From Caldithrix sp. RBG_13_44_9 (GTDB taxonomy: Bacteria > Calditrichota > Calditrichia > RBG-13-44-9): DNA of 7,140 nucleotides. The first letter of the stretch is position 1. Each line of letters opens with the position of its first letter. The notes beneath the pieces are model-generated. The model made no database searches. It was not told the DNA's origin and saw only the letters and a list, made by a program, of their open reading frames with translations. The position numbers and the translations under genes are program-made. Shown here in pieces: positions 7,050 to 7,140 of this stretch. The stretch is from NCBI GenBank assembly GCA_001771055.1, contig MESS01000109.1:10356-17495 (forward strand), given 5' to 3'.

Positions 7050-7091
7050 CAATTAAAATTATAATATTCAACATTAATCTATTTTAAATTG
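7050..7091. repeat. AT-rich inverted repeat upstream of the arsR-like gene
   Basis: CAATTAAAAT (7050-7059) is mirrored by ATTTTAAATTG (7081-7091), the reverse complement apart from one extra T, with a 21-base spacer. It lies about 115 bases upstream of the arsR-like promoter. Its base composition makes chance formation plausible, and no function is claimed. Confidence 0.25.
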
Positions 7092-7140
7092 AAACTCCAT
7101 CTTGAAAGACTTGACCAAGTGTATGTATGACTATCATAAA

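Noticed and set aside
6452..7135. TATGACTAT occurring both near the cytochrome promoter and at 7127-7135
   Set aside because: A nine-base match in AT-rich intergenic DNA is easily due to chance, and the flanks differ.
7081..7140. Possible end of another minus-strand gene at the right edge
   Set aside because: A frame of 18 codons ending in TAA enters from the edge, but the residues match nothing recognisable and no coding signal distinguishes it from noise.

Overview
The window is an AT-rich, densely packed bacterial segment in which all six recognisable genes read on the minus strand. From right to left, in order of transcription, they are: an ArsR-family repressor, a secreted tetraheme cytochrome c, a TPR protein with an unassigned N-terminal domain, a sigma54-dependent NtrC-type response regulator, the ClpB disaggregase, and the first 130 residues of a membrane-anchored HtrA/Deg protease cut by the left edge. 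There are no tRNA or rRNA genes, insertion sequences, CRISPR arrays or phage genes, and no gap longer than about 250 bases lacks a gene. The host is a Gram-negative-type bacterium: it has an exported c-type cytochrome, an anchored envelope protease and sigma54 regulation. The gene style would fit the FCB/Calditrichota-like lineages or a deltaproteobacterium-like group, but the sequence alone does not settle the phylum.

Layout. Positions 6888-7140 hold no recognisable gene, but contain a GC-rich hairpin region and an AT-rich inverted repeat. The arsR-like gene (6540-6887) has a candidate promoter whose -10 box lies inside a perfect 7-7-7 inverted repeat, a good candidate self-operator. The cytochrome gene (5881-6435) is an isolated unit: it has its own near-consensus promoter (TTGCAT-N17-TATAAT), a strong ribosome binding site, and an 11-bp-stem intrinsic terminator just after its stop. 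The TPR gene (4634-5779, TTG start) and the response regulator gene (3293-4618) are 15 bases apart and probably form one operon. No histidine kinase is in view. After a 187-base gap comes clpB (472-3105), followed 81 bases later by htrA (390 to beyond the left edge); these form a protein-quality-control pair.

How the genes work together. ClpB (cytoplasmic disaggregation) and HtrA (envelope proteolysis) fit a stress-response unit. The TPR/response-regulator pair looks like a signalling module acting at sigma54 promoters that are not visible here. The cytochrome is a periplasmic electron carrier of unknown partner. The ArsR-like protein may control itself and possibly neighbours, but lacks the usual ArsR/SmtB metal-binding cysteines. 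I found no convincing novel multi-gene system. The points most worth checking are the ArsR operator/start assignment and its missing ligands, the TPR protein's N-terminal domain and its pairing with the regulator, and the hairpin region at the right end.
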